A DNA stretch of 64,000 nt from Streptomyces sp. NBC_00554 (GCF_041431135.1 NZ_CP107799.1:8944501-9008500), one strand, 5' to 3'. Positions 41,273-50,383 are shown, numbered from the stretch's first letter. Numbers and translations are program-made. The notes: a model not told the origin generated them from the sequence alone.

Positions 41273-42796
41273 CTAGAAGAAGCCGAGCTTCTGCGGGGAG
41301 TAGCTGACCAGGAGATTCTTGGTCTGCTGATAGTGGTCCAGCATCATCTTGTGGTTCTCACGGCCGATGCCCGACTGCTTGTAGCCGCCGAACGCCGCGT
41401 GCGCAGGGTAGGCGTGGTAGCAGTTCGTCCAGACGCGGCCCGCCTGGATGGCACGGCCGGCTCGGTAGGCGGTGTTGATGTCGCGCGTCCACACGCCGGC
41501 CCCGAGCCCGTACAGCGTGTCGTTGGCGATCTTGATGGCGTCGTCGAAGTCGTCGAACGACGTGACCGAGACGACCGGACCGAAGATCTCCTCCTGGAAG
41601 ATCCGCATCCGGTTGTCGCCCTCGAAGATCGTCGGCTGGACGTAGTAACCGCCCTTCTGCTCTCCGTCGTACTCGACGCGCTCGCCGCCGGTGAGCACCT
41701 TGGCGCCTTCCTGCCGGCCGATGTCGAGATAGGAGAGGATCTTCTCCAGCTGGTCGTTGGAGGCCTGCGCACCGATCATCGTGTCGGTGTCGAGCGGATG
41801 CCCCGGCTTGATGAGTTCGGTGCGGGCGACCGCCGCCTCCAGGAACTCCCGGTAGTTTCCGCGCTGGATTAGCGCCCGGGACGGACAGGTGCACACCTCG
41901 CCCTGGTTGAGCGCGAACATCGTGAAGCCTTCGAGGGCCTTGTCGCGGAAGTCGTCGTCCCTTGCCCAGACGTCGTCGAAGAAGATGTTCGGCGACTTGC
42001 CGCCCAGCTCCAGCGTGACCGGCTTGATGTTCTCCGAGGCGTACTGCATGATCAGCCGCCCCGTCGTGGTCTCGCCGGTGAACGCGACCTTCGCCACGCG
42101 CGAACTGGACGCGAGCGGCTTGCCCGCCTCCACGCCGAAGCCGTTGACGATGTTCACCACACCGGGCGGCAGCAGGTCGGAGATCAGGCTCATCCAGTAG
42201 TGGATGGACGCGGGGGTCTGCTCGGCGGGCTTGATGACGACCGCGTTGCCGGCGGCGAGGGCCGGGGCGAGCTTCCAGACCGCCATCAGGATCGGGAAGT
42301 TCCACGGGATGATCTGCGCGACGACGCCGAGCGGCTCGTGGAAGTGGTACGCGACGGTGTCGTCGTCCAACTCGCCGACCGAACCCTCCTGGGCGCGGAT
42401 CGCCCCCGCGAAGTAGCGGAAGTGGTCGATGGCGAGCGGGATGTCGGCGGCCAGGGTCTCGCGTACGGGCTTGCCGTTCTCCCAGCTCTCGGCTACCGCC
42501 AGCTTCTCCAGGTTCGCCTCCATCCGGTCGGCGATCTTCAGCAGGATGTCACTGCGCGCGGTGGTCGAGGTGCGCCCCCAGGCGGGTGCGGCCGCGTGTG
42601 CCGCGTCGAGGGCGCGCTCCACGTCCTCCGCGGTGCCCCGCGCGATCTCGGTGAAGGGCTGCCCGTTCACCGGACTCGGGTTCTCGAAGTACTGCCCGCG
42701 GGCCGGCGGAACGTACTCTCCGCCGATGAAGTGGTCGTAGCGAGCCTGGTAGGAGACGATCGCGCCATCAGTGCCGGGCGCCGTGTAACGGGTCAT
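41273..42796 (-). CDS. exaC: Aldehyde dehydrogenase, ExaC/acetaldehyde dehydrogenase type
   Basis: 507 residues, NAD-dependent oxidation of acetaldehyde or related short aldehydes. The catalytic Cys302 is in NQGEVCTCPSRALIQ and the base Glu263 in LELGGKSPNIFF. WNFPILMAVWKLAPALAAGN and the C-terminal FGGYKQSGIGRENHKMML complete the ExaC/AcoD pattern. GGGAGG lies 9 nt before the ATG at 42796; a longer frame to 43888 lies within the regulator gene. It is in one operon with DUF779 and probably the GAF regulator upstream. Confidence 0.93.
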   Translation of the reverse strand: MTRYTAPGTDGAIVSYQARYDHFIGGEYVPPARGQYFENPSPVNGQPFTEIARGTAEDVERALDAAHAAAPAWGRTSTTARSDILLKIADRMEANLEKLAVAESWENGKPVRETLAADIPLAIDHFRYFAGAIRAQEGSVGELDDDTVAYHFHEPLGVVAQIIPWNFPILMAVWKLAPALAAGNAVVIKPAEQTPASIHYWMSLISDLLPPGVVNIVNGFGVEAGKPLASSSRVAKVAFTGETTTGRLIMQYASENIKPVTLELGGKSPNIFFDDVWARDDDFRDKALEGFTMFALNQGEVCTCPSRALIQRGNYREFLEAAVARTELIKPGHPLDTDTMIGAQASNDQLEKILSYLDIGRQEGAKVLTGGERVEYDGEQKGGYYVQPTIFEGDNRMRIFQEEIFGPVVSVTSFDDFDDAIKIANDTLYGLGAGVWTRDINTAYRAGRAIQAGRVWTNCYHAYPAHAAFGGYKQSGIGRENHKMMLDHYQQTKNLLVSYSPQKLGFF

Positions 42797-42819
42797 GCGG
42801 GTCTGCCTCCCGGAGAAGC

Positions 42820-42839
42820 GCTGCCCGCCGTTGGGCAGC
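42820..42839 (-). terminator. Hairpin between regulator and aldehyde dehydrogenase genes
   Basis: GCTGCCC-GCCGTT-GGGCAGC, a 7-bp stem, sits 23 bp before the dehydrogenase ATG. It could attenuate read-through from the regulator gene or affect translation of the dehydrogenase. Confidence 0.45.
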
Positions 42840-42852
42840 TCTCGCCGCGAGG

Positions 42853-44229
42853 CTAGGAGCGGGGACGTTGCAAGTACGTTGCGGACGTTCGCGGCTCCCT
42901 CTGGGCTGCTCGTCGCGTCCATGGCGGGTGCGCCATGCGTGTCAGGGGTGCCGACAGCTCGGACTCCAGCGCACTCAGGCGTGCTCGCACGACCGCTGTG
43001 GGTCGTACGGCCGCCAGCGCCCGCCATACGTCGAGGTCGTCCTCGCCCCACGGCGCGCGGGACCACTCCGCCAACAGGTCGGGATCGCGGCGGGCGATGA
43101 GCGCCGCACGCAGCCCGTCGGCGACCCTGCGCCGCAACCGCACCACCGCCGGGGCCTCCGACCCCGGCAGCAACGGACCCGCGTACGCCGACGCGGCGGC
43201 CGTCACCGCGCCGGTACCGAGCCGCCGCTCGACTACCGCGACGTCGGACTCGACCGGCGCCGTGAGCCGGTACGGGCGCGAGTCCAGCAGTCCCGGGCCC
43301 AGCAGCCGGCGCAGCCGGGTGAGTTCGGCGCGCAGGGTCACCGGCGTCACCGACTCGTCCTCGTACAACGCGCACAGCAACTCGTCGCCCGTCAGCCCTT
43401 CCGGGTGCCGGGTCAGCAGCACCAGGATCTCGCTGTGCCTGCGACTGAGCCTGATCTTCCGGCCGCCCGCGACCAGTTGAGCCTCGTCGCGCCCCAGCGC
43501 GGACAGTTCGATGGTGTCGCCGGTGGCCTTCGGCGGTGCGAGCAGCGCCAACTGGGACTCCGCCGCCCGCGCCACCGCCTGGACGAAACCGAGACTGTGC
43601 GGATGGGCGAGCCCGTCTCCGCCGGTGATGTCGACCGCGCCGAGTACTCGCCCGGTGCGCGGATCGTGCACCGGCGCCGCCGCGCATGTCCAAGGCTGGA
43701 CGCGGCGGATGAAATGCTCGGCCGCGAACACCTGCACCGGCCGGTCCAAGGCGACCGCCGTGCCGGGCGCGTTCGTCCCGACCGAGGTCTCCGACCAGCG
43801 CGCACCCGGCACGAAGTTCATCCGCCCCGCCTGCCGCCGTGTCGCCGGATGGCCCTCGACCCACAGCAGCCTGCCCTGGGCGTCGCACACCGCCAGCAGA
43901 TGCTCCCCGTCCGCCGCGAACGTCCCCATGAGCTCACGGAACAGCGGCATCACCCGGGCCAGCGGATGTTCCGCCCGGTACGAACCGAGATCACCGTCCG
44001 TGAGCTCCACGCTCGCGGTGCCGTCCGGTATGACCCCGGCCCGCGCCGAACGCCGCCACGAATCGGCCACCACCGAGCGGACCGGCCGCGGCATCGTGCC
44101 CGCCTCGGTGAACGCCTTGTGGGCGCGGCGCAGGATCCGCACCCGCTCGACGGGATCGGCGCCCGGTTCCAGGGCCACCCATGGATCGGTCAACTCGGCC
44201 TCCCGGAAGGCGATGCGGCTGGGACCCAT
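42853..44229 (-). CDS. GAF-domain transcriptional regulator, AcoR-like sensor without AAA domain
   Basis: 458 residues. The N-terminal part (SRRSARAGVIPDG-like entry, LLWVEGHPATRRQAGRMNFV, WSETSVGTNAPGTA, FIRRVQPWTCAAAPVHDP) is the sensor seen in AcoR-type activators. The sigma-54 AAA domain is absent. Instead, the C-terminal half carries a winged-helix-like output (IRLSRRHSEILVLLTRHPEGLTGDELLCALYEDE). GGGAG lies 5 nt before the ATG at 44229. It probably activates the adjacent aldehyde dehydrogenase operon in response to an aldehyde or diol. Confidence 0.85.
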   Translation of the reverse strand: MGPSRIAFREAELTDPWVALEPGADPVERVRILRRAHKAFTEAGTMPRPVRSVVADSWRRSARAGVIPDGTASVELTDGDLGSYRAEHPLARVMPLFRELMGTFAADGEHLLAVCDAQGRLLWVEGHPATRRQAGRMNFVPGARWSETSVGTNAPGTAVALDRPVQVFAAEHFIRRVQPWTCAAAPVHDPRTGRVLGAVDITGGDGLAHPHSLGFVQAVARAAESQLALLAPPKATGDTIELSALGRDEAQLVAGGRKIRLSRRHSEILVLLTRHPEGLTGDELLCALYEDESVTPVTLRAELTRLRRLLGPGLLDSRPYRLTAPVESDVAVVERRLGTGAVTAAASAYAGPLLPGSEAPAVVRLRRRVADGLRAALIARRDPDLLAEWSRAPWGEDDLDVWRALAAVRPTAVVRARLSALESELSAPLTRMAHPPWTRRAAQREPRTSATYLQRPRS

Positions 44230-44260
44230 CGTCACTCCCGGTGCGGGCCCGGACAAGCGC

Positions 44261-44860
44261 TCAGGCGAAGTTGACGAGCCTGATGAAGCGCGTCCAGTCC
44301 CAGTTCGGCCCCGGATCGGTGTGGTCGGTGCCCGGCACCTCGTAGTGGCCGATGATGTGCGCGCGGTCCTTGGAGATGCCGTATCTGGTGCAGATCGCTG
44401 CGGTGAGCTTGGCCGACTCCTCGTAAAGGGCGTTGGTGAAGTAGGCGGGCTGGTCCACCCAGCCCTCGTGCTCGATACCGATGCTGCGCGTGTTGTAGTC
44501 CCAGTTCCCCGCGTGCCAGGCGACGTCGCGCTCTCTCACGCACTGCGCCACATGCCCGTCGGCCGATCGCACGAGGTAGTGGGCGGACACCTTCTTCTGC
44601 GGGTTCTGGAAGATGGACAGGGTGTCGGAGTAGTTCTCCTGTGTGACGTGGATGACCACGTAGTCGAGCGGATAACTCGTCGGCCGACTGGACGCCGTGT
44701 AGTTGGACGTGGTCGCCGGAGTCCATTCGGCGAGCGGGTAGTCGACGGCCGAGGCCTGTGCCGTGGCCCGTGCGTCGGGGAGTAACGCGTAGGGGAGGGC
44801 GGCGAGGGCGGCGCCCTTCAGGAGACGTCGTCGACTGGGGAACGATCTGGCCCGTTCCAT
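44261..44860 (-). CDS. Tat-exported N-acetylmuramoyl-L-alanine amidase (Amidase_2)
   Basis: 199 residues. A twin-arginine signal (PSRRRLLKGAALAALPYALLPDARA) exports it. The zinc amidase fold has His71 in YVVIHVTQ, HAGNWDYNTRSIGIEHEGW and the late DHTDPGPNWDW with His180 and Asp182. It cuts the sugar-peptide bond of peptidoglycan; as a folded Tat substrate it may act in cell-wall turnover. It lies between the GAF regulator and the acetamidase gene on the same strand. Confidence 0.92.
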   Translation of the reverse strand: MERARSFPSRRRLLKGAALAALPYALLPDARATAQASAVDYPLAEWTPATTSNYTASSRPTSYPLDYVVIHVTQENYSDTLSIFQNPQKKVSAHYLVRSADGHVAQCVRERDVAWHAGNWDYNTRSIGIEHEGWVDQPAYFTNALYEESAKLTAAICTRYGISKDRAHIIGHYEVPGTDHTDPGPNWDWTRFIRLVNFA

Positions 44861-44911
44861 GGGGGATCTGCCTTTCGGTGGTGGCGGAGCGAATGCCGGG
44901 GGTCCGTTGGC

Positions 44912-45925
44912 TCACAACCCGAGTGCCGCGGCCCTTCCGCGGAGCTCTGTGTGCAGCCCGCGGTATGTCTCACGTGCGGGCAGCCATTCCTTGCGGAGCT
45001 TGGCGACGCATGTGTAGTTGGTGTCGCAGACGTTGGCGAGCGGCGACTCGACCGCCTGGGTCGCGAACTGGTACGCGTCCAGCTCACTGAATCCGTAGTC
45101 GCGCACCAGCCATCGCACCAGGTCGAGCTGGGATATCCGGAACGCGTCCTCCAGCGGGCGTGCCGACCCGGTCGAGATGATGTGAGTGTCGGATTCGATG
45201 CGCGGCCAGGGGGTGGCGATCCCCTTGAGCAGTTCGACGATCACCACCGTGTTCATCGCGCACTCGACGGCGACTCCGCAGGTCTCGCCCTCGCCCTGCC
45301 GCGCGTGCCCGTCTCCGAGGCTCAACAGGGCGCCCTCGACGTTCACTCCGAGATAGCAGGTGACGCCGGCCCGCATCTCCGGAGTGTCCATGTTCCCGCC
45401 GTGCGCGTCGGGCACCAGCGCGGAGCGCACCTCCAGGTTCGCGGGCGCCACACCGACGGTTCCGTGCATCGGGTCCATGGGCAGCTCGATCTGGATGTCA
45501 CTCTCACGCGCGCGGAACAACGCCGTGCGCCGCTCCCGGTCGAGCTGCCAGATCCACACGGTCTCCGGCAGCGGCGGCTGCAGAGTGGCCGTGGTGTGTG
45601 TGGAGGTGAGCGCGCCGAAGAGGGGGACCGTCGTCGACGCCGCCCAGTCGCGGGCCGGTTCGATCGACACGAAGTGCACCGCGACCGTGTCGCCCGGTTC
45701 CGCTCCCTCCACGTGGAAGGGTCCCGTCTGCGGGTTGAGGAAGGGGAACTCGCAGACCTCGGACACCAGGTCCTCCTCGGACCGCACCCGGCCGGCGAAG
45801 CAGTCTTCCGTGTACAGGTCGAGGACGGTGCCGGGCGTGATGCGCGCGACGGGCGGCGCGCCGCCGAACGTCCACGCGTACTCGCCCGGTTCGGGCCGCA
45901 CGGTCAGGATTCGGGGGTCGCTCAT
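44912..45925 (-). CDS. Acetamidase/formamidase family protein
   Basis: 337 residues of the FmdA/AmdA family (PF03069), which releases ammonia from short amides. Diagnostic segments are GPFHVEGAEPGDTVAVHFVSI, MHGTVGVAP, VEGALLSLGDGHARQGEGE and DTHIISTGSARPLEDAF. The ATG at 45925 has CGGAGC 10 nt upstream; a frame to 46009 adds a low-quality leader. Ammonia release fits the nitrogen theme with the urease operon, although the two are far apart. Confidence 0.92.
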   Translation of the reverse strand: MSDPRILTVRPEPGEYAWTFGGAPPVARITPGTVLDLYTEDCFAGRVRSEEDLVSEVCEFPFLNPQTGPFHVEGAEPGDTVAVHFVSIEPARDWAASTTVPLFGALTSTHTTATLQPPLPETVWIWQLDRERRTALFRARESDIQIELPMDPMHGTVGVAPANLEVRSALVPDAHGGNMDTPEMRAGVTCYLGVNVEGALLSLGDGHARQGEGETCGVAVECAMNTVVIVELLKGIATPWPRIESDTHIISTGSARPLEDAFRISQLDLVRWLVRDYGFSELDAYQFATQAVESPLANVCDTNYTCVAKLRKEWLPARETYRGLHTELRGRAAALGL

Positions 45926-46281
45926 GTCTGCACAGCTCCGCTCTGCCAAGGGTGCGTTGGTGCCGGACACACTGCCATCGGTCCGACGGCCGTGCCTCGC
46001 GTGAATCACGGTACGGCGCTTGTCGGTTGAGCAGGGAAGACGCGCATGAATCAGTGGACAGGCGCGAGGTTGTGGACAACTCGGTCACCCGAAAGGGGGT
46101 ACTGGTGTTCAGCGGCGCACGTCCTGACGTGTGCCGGCCGCGGCAGCGCCTACGCCGAGCACCGTTGCCCGCGCCACGACGACTGCCCTGCCACCGTCCC
46201 ACCGTCCGTGATGCGACGGCTCGCGTCACGAACGCGACCGCCCCCGCTGCGACTGCCCGCGCGACAACCGCCCCCGCCCCG
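45926..46281. other. 356-bp gap without a supported gene
   Basis: The gap between xylR and the acetamidase gene contains a hairpin (46114-46135), the inverted repeat GTTGT-GG-ACAAC (46069-46080), which includes a perfect Streptomyces DnaA box on the minus strand, and the acetamidase promoter region. An ORF at 45952-46287 (+) has an Arg/Ala/Pro-rich translation typical of a wrong frame and is not called. Confidence 0.6.
46114..46135. terminator. Hairpin downstream of xylR
   Basis: GGCGCACGTC-CT-GACGTGTGCC is a 10-bp stem with one G-U pair, about 150 bp past the xylR stop. Confidence 0.4.
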
Positions 46282-47487
46282 CTATGACCGTTCCGCCACC
46301 GCCGCGGGATCGTCGAGCACCGCCCGTACCACCGAGTGCGCCGCGCCCAGCAGCGGTCCCTCCGGCCCCAGCCGCGAGACCGACACGGCACAGGCGGGGC
46401 CCGCCGTGCGCCGCGCCAACTCGCGCTCCAGCGTCGGCAGCAGCCACGGCGCGAGGCCGGACAGTGCTCCGCCCAGCACGACAGTCTCCGGATCCAGCAG
46501 GTTGACCGCCCCGGTCAGCGCGATGCCGAGTGCGGTCCCGGCTCCGCGCAGCGCGCGTCTTACGTCCGCGTCGCCCTGGGCGGCAAGCGCGGCGAGGAGA
46601 CCCACCCGGTCCGCGCCCGGTTCCAGGCCGGCGGCACGCATGACGGCCTCCTCACCCGCGTACTGCTCGAGGCAGCCGCGTCCACCGCACGGGCACTGCG
46701 GCCCCTCCGGCCGGACCGGCACATGCCCCAACTCGCCCGCGAAACCGCGCGTTCCGCGCAGCAGCCGCCCGTCCACGAGCACCGCCGCGCCGATGCCGAT
46801 CTCCGCCGACACATGCAGAAAGTCGCGCGGAGTCGCGTCGCCCAGCCAGAGTTCCGCGAGGCCGCCGAAGTTGGCCTCGTTGTCGACGGTCAGCGGCAGG
46901 TCCCCGGGCAGCAGCGCGCCGAGGTCCGTGTCGTGCCAGTCGAGGTTGGGGGCGCGGACCACGGTCCGGGCGTCCCGCGCCACCAGACCGGGCACGGCGA
47001 CAGCGAGGCCGGCGGGCCACAGACCCTCCCGCTCAGCCTCGGCTATGACCTGGCGGATCAGCGAGGTCAGTTCCGCGATCACGGGCTCGGGCGCCCGGCC
47101 GCGGTTCGTCCCATGCCGTACGGCACGTGCCCGCACCTCACCGCGCAGATCGACCGCGCACACCGCGAGATGATCGACGCCCACCTCCGCGCCGATCCCC
47201 GCGGGACCGTGGCCGCTGACGGCGAGCGCCGAGCCGGGTCGCCCCACCCGCCCCGGCCGCTCGGGTCCCAGCTCATCGAGGAGCCCCGAGCGGATCAGCT
47301 CGTCCACCAGCGTCGAGACGGCCGCCCGCGTCAGCCCGATGCGTGAGGCGACCGCGGCACGCGACAGCGGCCCCTCGGCGTTGACCGTGTGCATGACCCG
47401 GGAGAGGTTGCGGCGGCGCATGCCCTGCTGGGTGTCGGGCAGGCGGCCGGAACCGGTCGGATGAGCCTCGTGCAGCGGTGCGGTCAT
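46282..47487 (-). CDS. xylR: ROK-family repressor of xylose genes (XylR)
   Basis: 401 residues. A MarR-like winged helix (about 25-85, SRAAVASRIGLTRAAVSTLVDELIR) precedes a sugar-kinase-fold ROK domain. GELGHVPV and the zinc motif CPCGGRGCLEQYAG are clear. It lies 56 bp downstream of xylB on the same strand and is the likely xylose-responsive repressor of xylB-xylR and xylA. The spacing between GGAGG and this ATG is only 1 nt, so initiation may be weak or at the ATG 66 nt downstream. Confidence 0.92.
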   Translation of the reverse strand: MTAPLHEAHPTGSGRLPDTQQGMRRRNLSRVMHTVNAEGPLSRAAVASRIGLTRAAVSTLVDELIRSGLLDELGPERPGRVGRPGSALAVSGHGPAGIGAEVGVDHLAVCAVDLRGEVRARAVRHGTNRGRAPEPVIAELTSLIRQVIAEAEREGLWPAGLAVAVPGLVARDARTVVRAPNLDWHDTDLGALLPGDLPLTVDNEANFGGLAELWLGDATPRDFLHVSAEIGIGAAVLVDGRLLRGTRGFAGELGHVPVRPEGPQCPCGGRGCLEQYAGEEAVMRAAGLEPGADRVGLLAALAAQGDADVRRALRGAGTALGIALTGAVNLLDPETVVLGGALSGLAPWLLPTLERELARRTAGPACAVSVSRLGPEGPLLGAAHSVVRAVLDDPAAVAERS

Positions 47488-47543
47488 GCCTCCGTCAGTC
47501 CTCGTCCGGCCGGTCCCCAGCCATGTCGTCGGGGCGGTCCTCG

Positions 47544-48989
47544 TCAGTGCTTGTCCGGCTCCCGCTCCAGCAGCGGGGCCGCGTCGGAGAGTACCCCGGC
47601 GATCCTCGCGAGCGTCTCCTCGTCCCGCTCCACGGTGTCGAACACGGGCCCACGGGCCGTGTTCCAGCGGCGGGCGACCGCGGCCGGGTCCTCACCGGTC
47701 AACAGGCCGGCCGCCTGAGCGGCGGCGCCAAGGGCGACCAGTTCCTTGGCCTCCGGTACTTGAACGGGCCGCCCCGACAGACGGCGTACGGTCTGCTGCC
47801 AGGCCGCGCCCTTGGCGCCACCTCCGATGAGCAGCAGCGGCACGGAGCGGTCGGCGTCCGCGTCGAGCACCAGGTCGAGGGCGCCCAGCAAGGAGTGGAC
47901 CGCGCCGTCGTACGCCGCCTGGAGCAGCTGTCCGCCGGTCGTGTCGTGTCGGAGGCCGTGCAGCAGCCCCGAGGCGTGCGGCAGGTTCGGGGTGCGCTCA
48001 CCGTCCAGGTAGGGGAGCAGCGTCACGCCATTACTGGGTTCGACGGCCTCGCGGTCGAGGCCGAGCAGCGCGGCGACGCGGTCCACGGCGAGCGTGCAGT
48101 TCAGCGTGCAGGCCAGCGGGAGCCAGTCGCCGCGTGCGTCGGCGAAGCCCGCCACGGTGCCGGTCGGATCGGCGGGGTGCCTCGTCGAGACGGCGTACAC
48201 CGTGCCGGAGGTGCCGAGGCTCAGCACCGGAGTGCCGGGGCGCAGCCCGAGCCCGAGCGCGGCGGCCGCGTTGTCACCGGTGCCGGCGGCGACCAGCGTG
48301 CCCCTGGAGAAGGGCAGCTCACCCCTGGAGTGCACGGTTCCGGCCACCTCGCCGGGCCGGACGACGCGGGGGAGCAGGGCAGGGTCGAGGCCGACGTGGG
48401 CGAGGATCTCGTCGTCGTACGCCTCTGTCCCGGATGCCCACCAGCCCGTACCGGAGGCGTCGCCGCGGTCGGTGGTGCCCTGTCCCGTGAGGCGTTCGGT
48501 GAGGTAGTCGTGGGGCAGGCGCACGGCCGCGGTCGCGTGGACGGCGGCGGGTTCGTTCTCGGCCAGCCAGGCCCATTTCGTGACCGTGAAGGAGGCACCC
48601 GGCACGCTGCCGGTGCGCTCGGCCCAGGTCTTCGGGCCGCCCAGCTCCGCGACCAGCCGGCGGGCCTGCGGCGCCGACCGTACGTCGTTCCACAGCAGGG
48701 CCGGGCGTACGGGCTCGCCCTGGGCGTCGAGCGTGACCAGCCCGTGCTGCTGGCCGCCGATCGACACCGCCGCGGCTTCGCGCGCCGCGTCGCCGCACTG
48801 GTGCAGCGCCTCACAGAGCGCGTCCCACCATTGCCGTGGGTCACTCTCGCGGCCCGATCCGGTGGTGACGGTGTGCGGCGCCTGTCCGCTCGCCACCACC
48901 TGTCCGGTCGACGCGTCGACGACCAGGGCCTTGGTGGACTGGGTGGACGAGTCCACCCCGACGACGAGCGGACCCTCGGCTGCTGACAT
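47544..48989 (-). CDS. xylB: Xylulokinase
   Basis: 481-residue FGGY carbohydrate kinase phosphorylating D-xylulose. VVGVDSSTQSTKALVVD is the ATP-domain start, SIGGQQHGLV holds the sugar-binding QQHG, and GGGAKGAAWQQTVRRLSG is the second nucleotide motif. Catalytic Asp lies in AGTGDNAAAALG. GGGAG is 7 nt before the ATG at 48989. It is divergent from xylA across 184 bp and followed by xylR. Confidence 0.95.
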   Translation of the reverse strand: MSAAEGPLVVGVDSSTQSTKALVVDASTGQVVASGQAPHTVTTGSGRESDPRQWWDALCEALHQCGDAAREAAAVSIGGQQHGLVTLDAQGEPVRPALLWNDVRSAPQARRLVAELGGPKTWAERTGSVPGASFTVTKWAWLAENEPAAVHATAAVRLPHDYLTERLTGQGTTDRGDASGTGWWASGTEAYDDEILAHVGLDPALLPRVVRPGEVAGTVHSRGELPFSRGTLVAAGTGDNAAAALGLGLRPGTPVLSLGTSGTVYAVSTRHPADPTGTVAGFADARGDWLPLACTLNCTLAVDRVAALLGLDREAVEPSNGVTLLPYLDGERTPNLPHASGLLHGLRHDTTGGQLLQAAYDGAVHSLLGALDLVLDADADRSVPLLLIGGGAKGAAWQQTVRRLSGRPVQVPEAKELVALGAAAQAAGLLTGEDPAAVARRWNTARGPVFDTVERDEETLARIAGVLSDAAPLLEREPDKH

Positions 48990-49082
48990 CGGGTTCTCCC
49001 TCTTCCGCGGCTCCGCGGGATCGGCCTGTTTTCGGGTGCTCCGGACCACTGTGGCCCGGGTTTCGCACCTTGTGCTTGTGCT

Positions 49083-49130
49083 GAGACACCTTGTCTCTTC
49101 CCAGAGACGCCTCCGCATACTAATTTGTTA
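49083..49130. promoter_or_regulatory. Candidate XylR operators between xylB and xylA
   Basis: GAGACA-CCT-TGTCTC (49083-49097) is a perfect inverted repeat, and a further GAGAC occurs at 49104-49108. TAA-TTTG-TTA (49121-49130) sits in the only AT-rich patch of the spacer, 44 bp before xylA, and resembles ROK-type xylose operators. Both could be bound by XylR to control the two divergent transcripts. Confidence 0.45.
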
Positions 49131-49173
49131 AGCGCCATGACGAAATAGTCGGCGCAAGCTGAGGAGCCGCGAT

Positions 49174-50340
49174 ATGAACTACCAGCCCACCCCCGAGGAC
49201 AGGTTCACCTTCGGCCTGTGGACCGTCGGCTGGCAGGGAAGGGACCCGTTCGGCGACGCCACCCGGCGCGCCCTGGACCCGGTCGAGTCGGTGCAGCGCC
49301 TGGCCGAGCTCGGCGCCTACGGAGTGACCTTCCACGACGACGACCTGATCCCCTTCGGGTCCTCGGACAGCGAGCGCGAGTCCCACATCAAGCGGTTCAG
49401 GCAGGCCCTCGACGCGAGCGGCATGAAGGTGCCGATGGCCACCACGAACCTCTTCACGCACCCCGTCTTCAAGGACGGAGCGTTCACCGCCAACGACCGC
49501 GACGTACGCCGCTACGCCCTGCGCAAGACGATCCGCAACATCGACCTGGCCGTCGAACTGGGTGCCCAGACGTATGTCGCCTGGGGCGGCCGTGAGGGCG
49601 CCGAGTCCGGCGCGGCCAAGGACGTACGCGTGGCCCTTGACCGCATGAAGGAGGCCTTCGATCTTCTCGGCGAGTACGTGATCGACCAGGGGTACGACCT
49701 GAAGTTCGCGATCGAGCCGAAGCCGAACGAGCCGCGCGGCGACATCCTGCTGCCCACGGTCGGCCATGCCCTGGCGTTCATCGAGCGCCTGGCGCGTCCT
49801 GAGCTGTACGGCGTCAACCCCGAGGTCGGGCACGAGCAGATGGCCGGGCTGAACTTCACCCACGGCATCGCGCAGGCCCTGTGGGCGGGCAAGCTATTCC
49901 ACATCGACCTCAACGGCCAGTCCGGCATCAAGTACGACCAGGACCTGCGCTTCGGGGCGGGCGATCTGCGCTCCGCGTTCTGGCTGGTCGACCTCCTGGA
50001 GAGTGCCGGTTACGCGGGGCCGAAGCACTTCGACTTCAAGCCGCCGCGGACCGAGGACCTCGACGGCGTATGGGCGTCGGCTACGGGCTGCATGCGCAAC
50101 TACCTGATCCTGCGCGAGCGCACGGCTGCCTTCCGTGCCGACCCCGAGGTCCAGGACGCGCTGCGCGCCTCGCGCCTGGACGAGCTGGCGCAGCCCACCG
50201 CCGCGGACGGCATCAAGGGGCTGCTCGCGGACCGCGCGTCCTTCGAGGACTTCGACGTGGAGGCGGCCGCCGCGCGCGGGATGGCCTTCGAGCATCTGGA
50301 CCAGTTGGCCATGGACCACCTGCTGGGTGCGCGAGGCTGA
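49174..50340 (+). CDS. xylA: Xylose isomerase
   Basis: 388 residues, converting D-xylose to D-xylulose (and glucose to fructose). Streptomyces-type active-site residues are all present: His54 and Asp57 in VTFHDDDL, Glu181/Lys183 in EPKPNEPRGD, NPEVGHEQ, then HIDLNGQSGIKYDQD and FDFKPPRTED for the two metal sites. GAGGAG lies 8 nt before the ATG. A strong terminator follows the stop by 14 bp. Confidence 0.98.
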   Translation: MNYQPTPEDRFTFGLWTVGWQGRDPFGDATRRALDPVESVQRLAELGAYGVTFHDDDLIPFGSSDSERESHIKRFRQALDASGMKVPMATTNLFTHPVFKDGAFTANDRDVRRYALRKTIRNIDLAVELGAQTYVAWGGREGAESGAAKDVRVALDRMKEAFDLLGEYVIDQGYDLKFAIEPKPNEPRGDILLPTVGHALAFIERLARPELYGVNPEVGHEQMAGLNFTHGIAQALWAGKLFHIDLNGQSGIKYDQDLRFGAGDLRSAFWLVDLLESAGYAGPKHFDFKPPRTEDLDGVWASATGCMRNYLILRERTAAFRADPEVQDALRASRLDELAQPTAADGIKGLLADRASFEDFDVEAAAARGMAFEHLDQLAMDHLLGARG

Positions 50341-50354
50341 ACCGCGGGGAGAGC

Positions 50355-50383
50355 GGGGCCGCATCCTGGTGGGTGCGGGCCCC
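50355..50383 (+). terminator. Terminator of xylA
   Basis: GGGGCC-GCATCC-TGGT-GGGTGC-G-GGCCCC forms a 12-pair stem with one bulged G and one G-U pair, followed by a pyrimidine-rich GCTTCCTTCT. Confidence 0.85.

Noticed and set aside
41273..43888. 871-residue ORF as an aldehyde dehydrogenase with a long N-terminal domain
   Set aside because: The extension lies over the GAF regulator in another frame and is Arg/Gly-rich; an RBS precedes the family-type start at 42796.
46053..46080. Replication origin
   Set aside because: Only one perfect and one imperfect DnaA box; Streptomyces oriC has many boxes next to dnaA and dnaN, which are absent.
45952..46287. 111-residue plus-strand ORF in the xylR-acetamidase gap
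   Set aside because: Composition is Arg/Ala/Thr/Pro-rich with no RBS or conserved segment; likely spurious.
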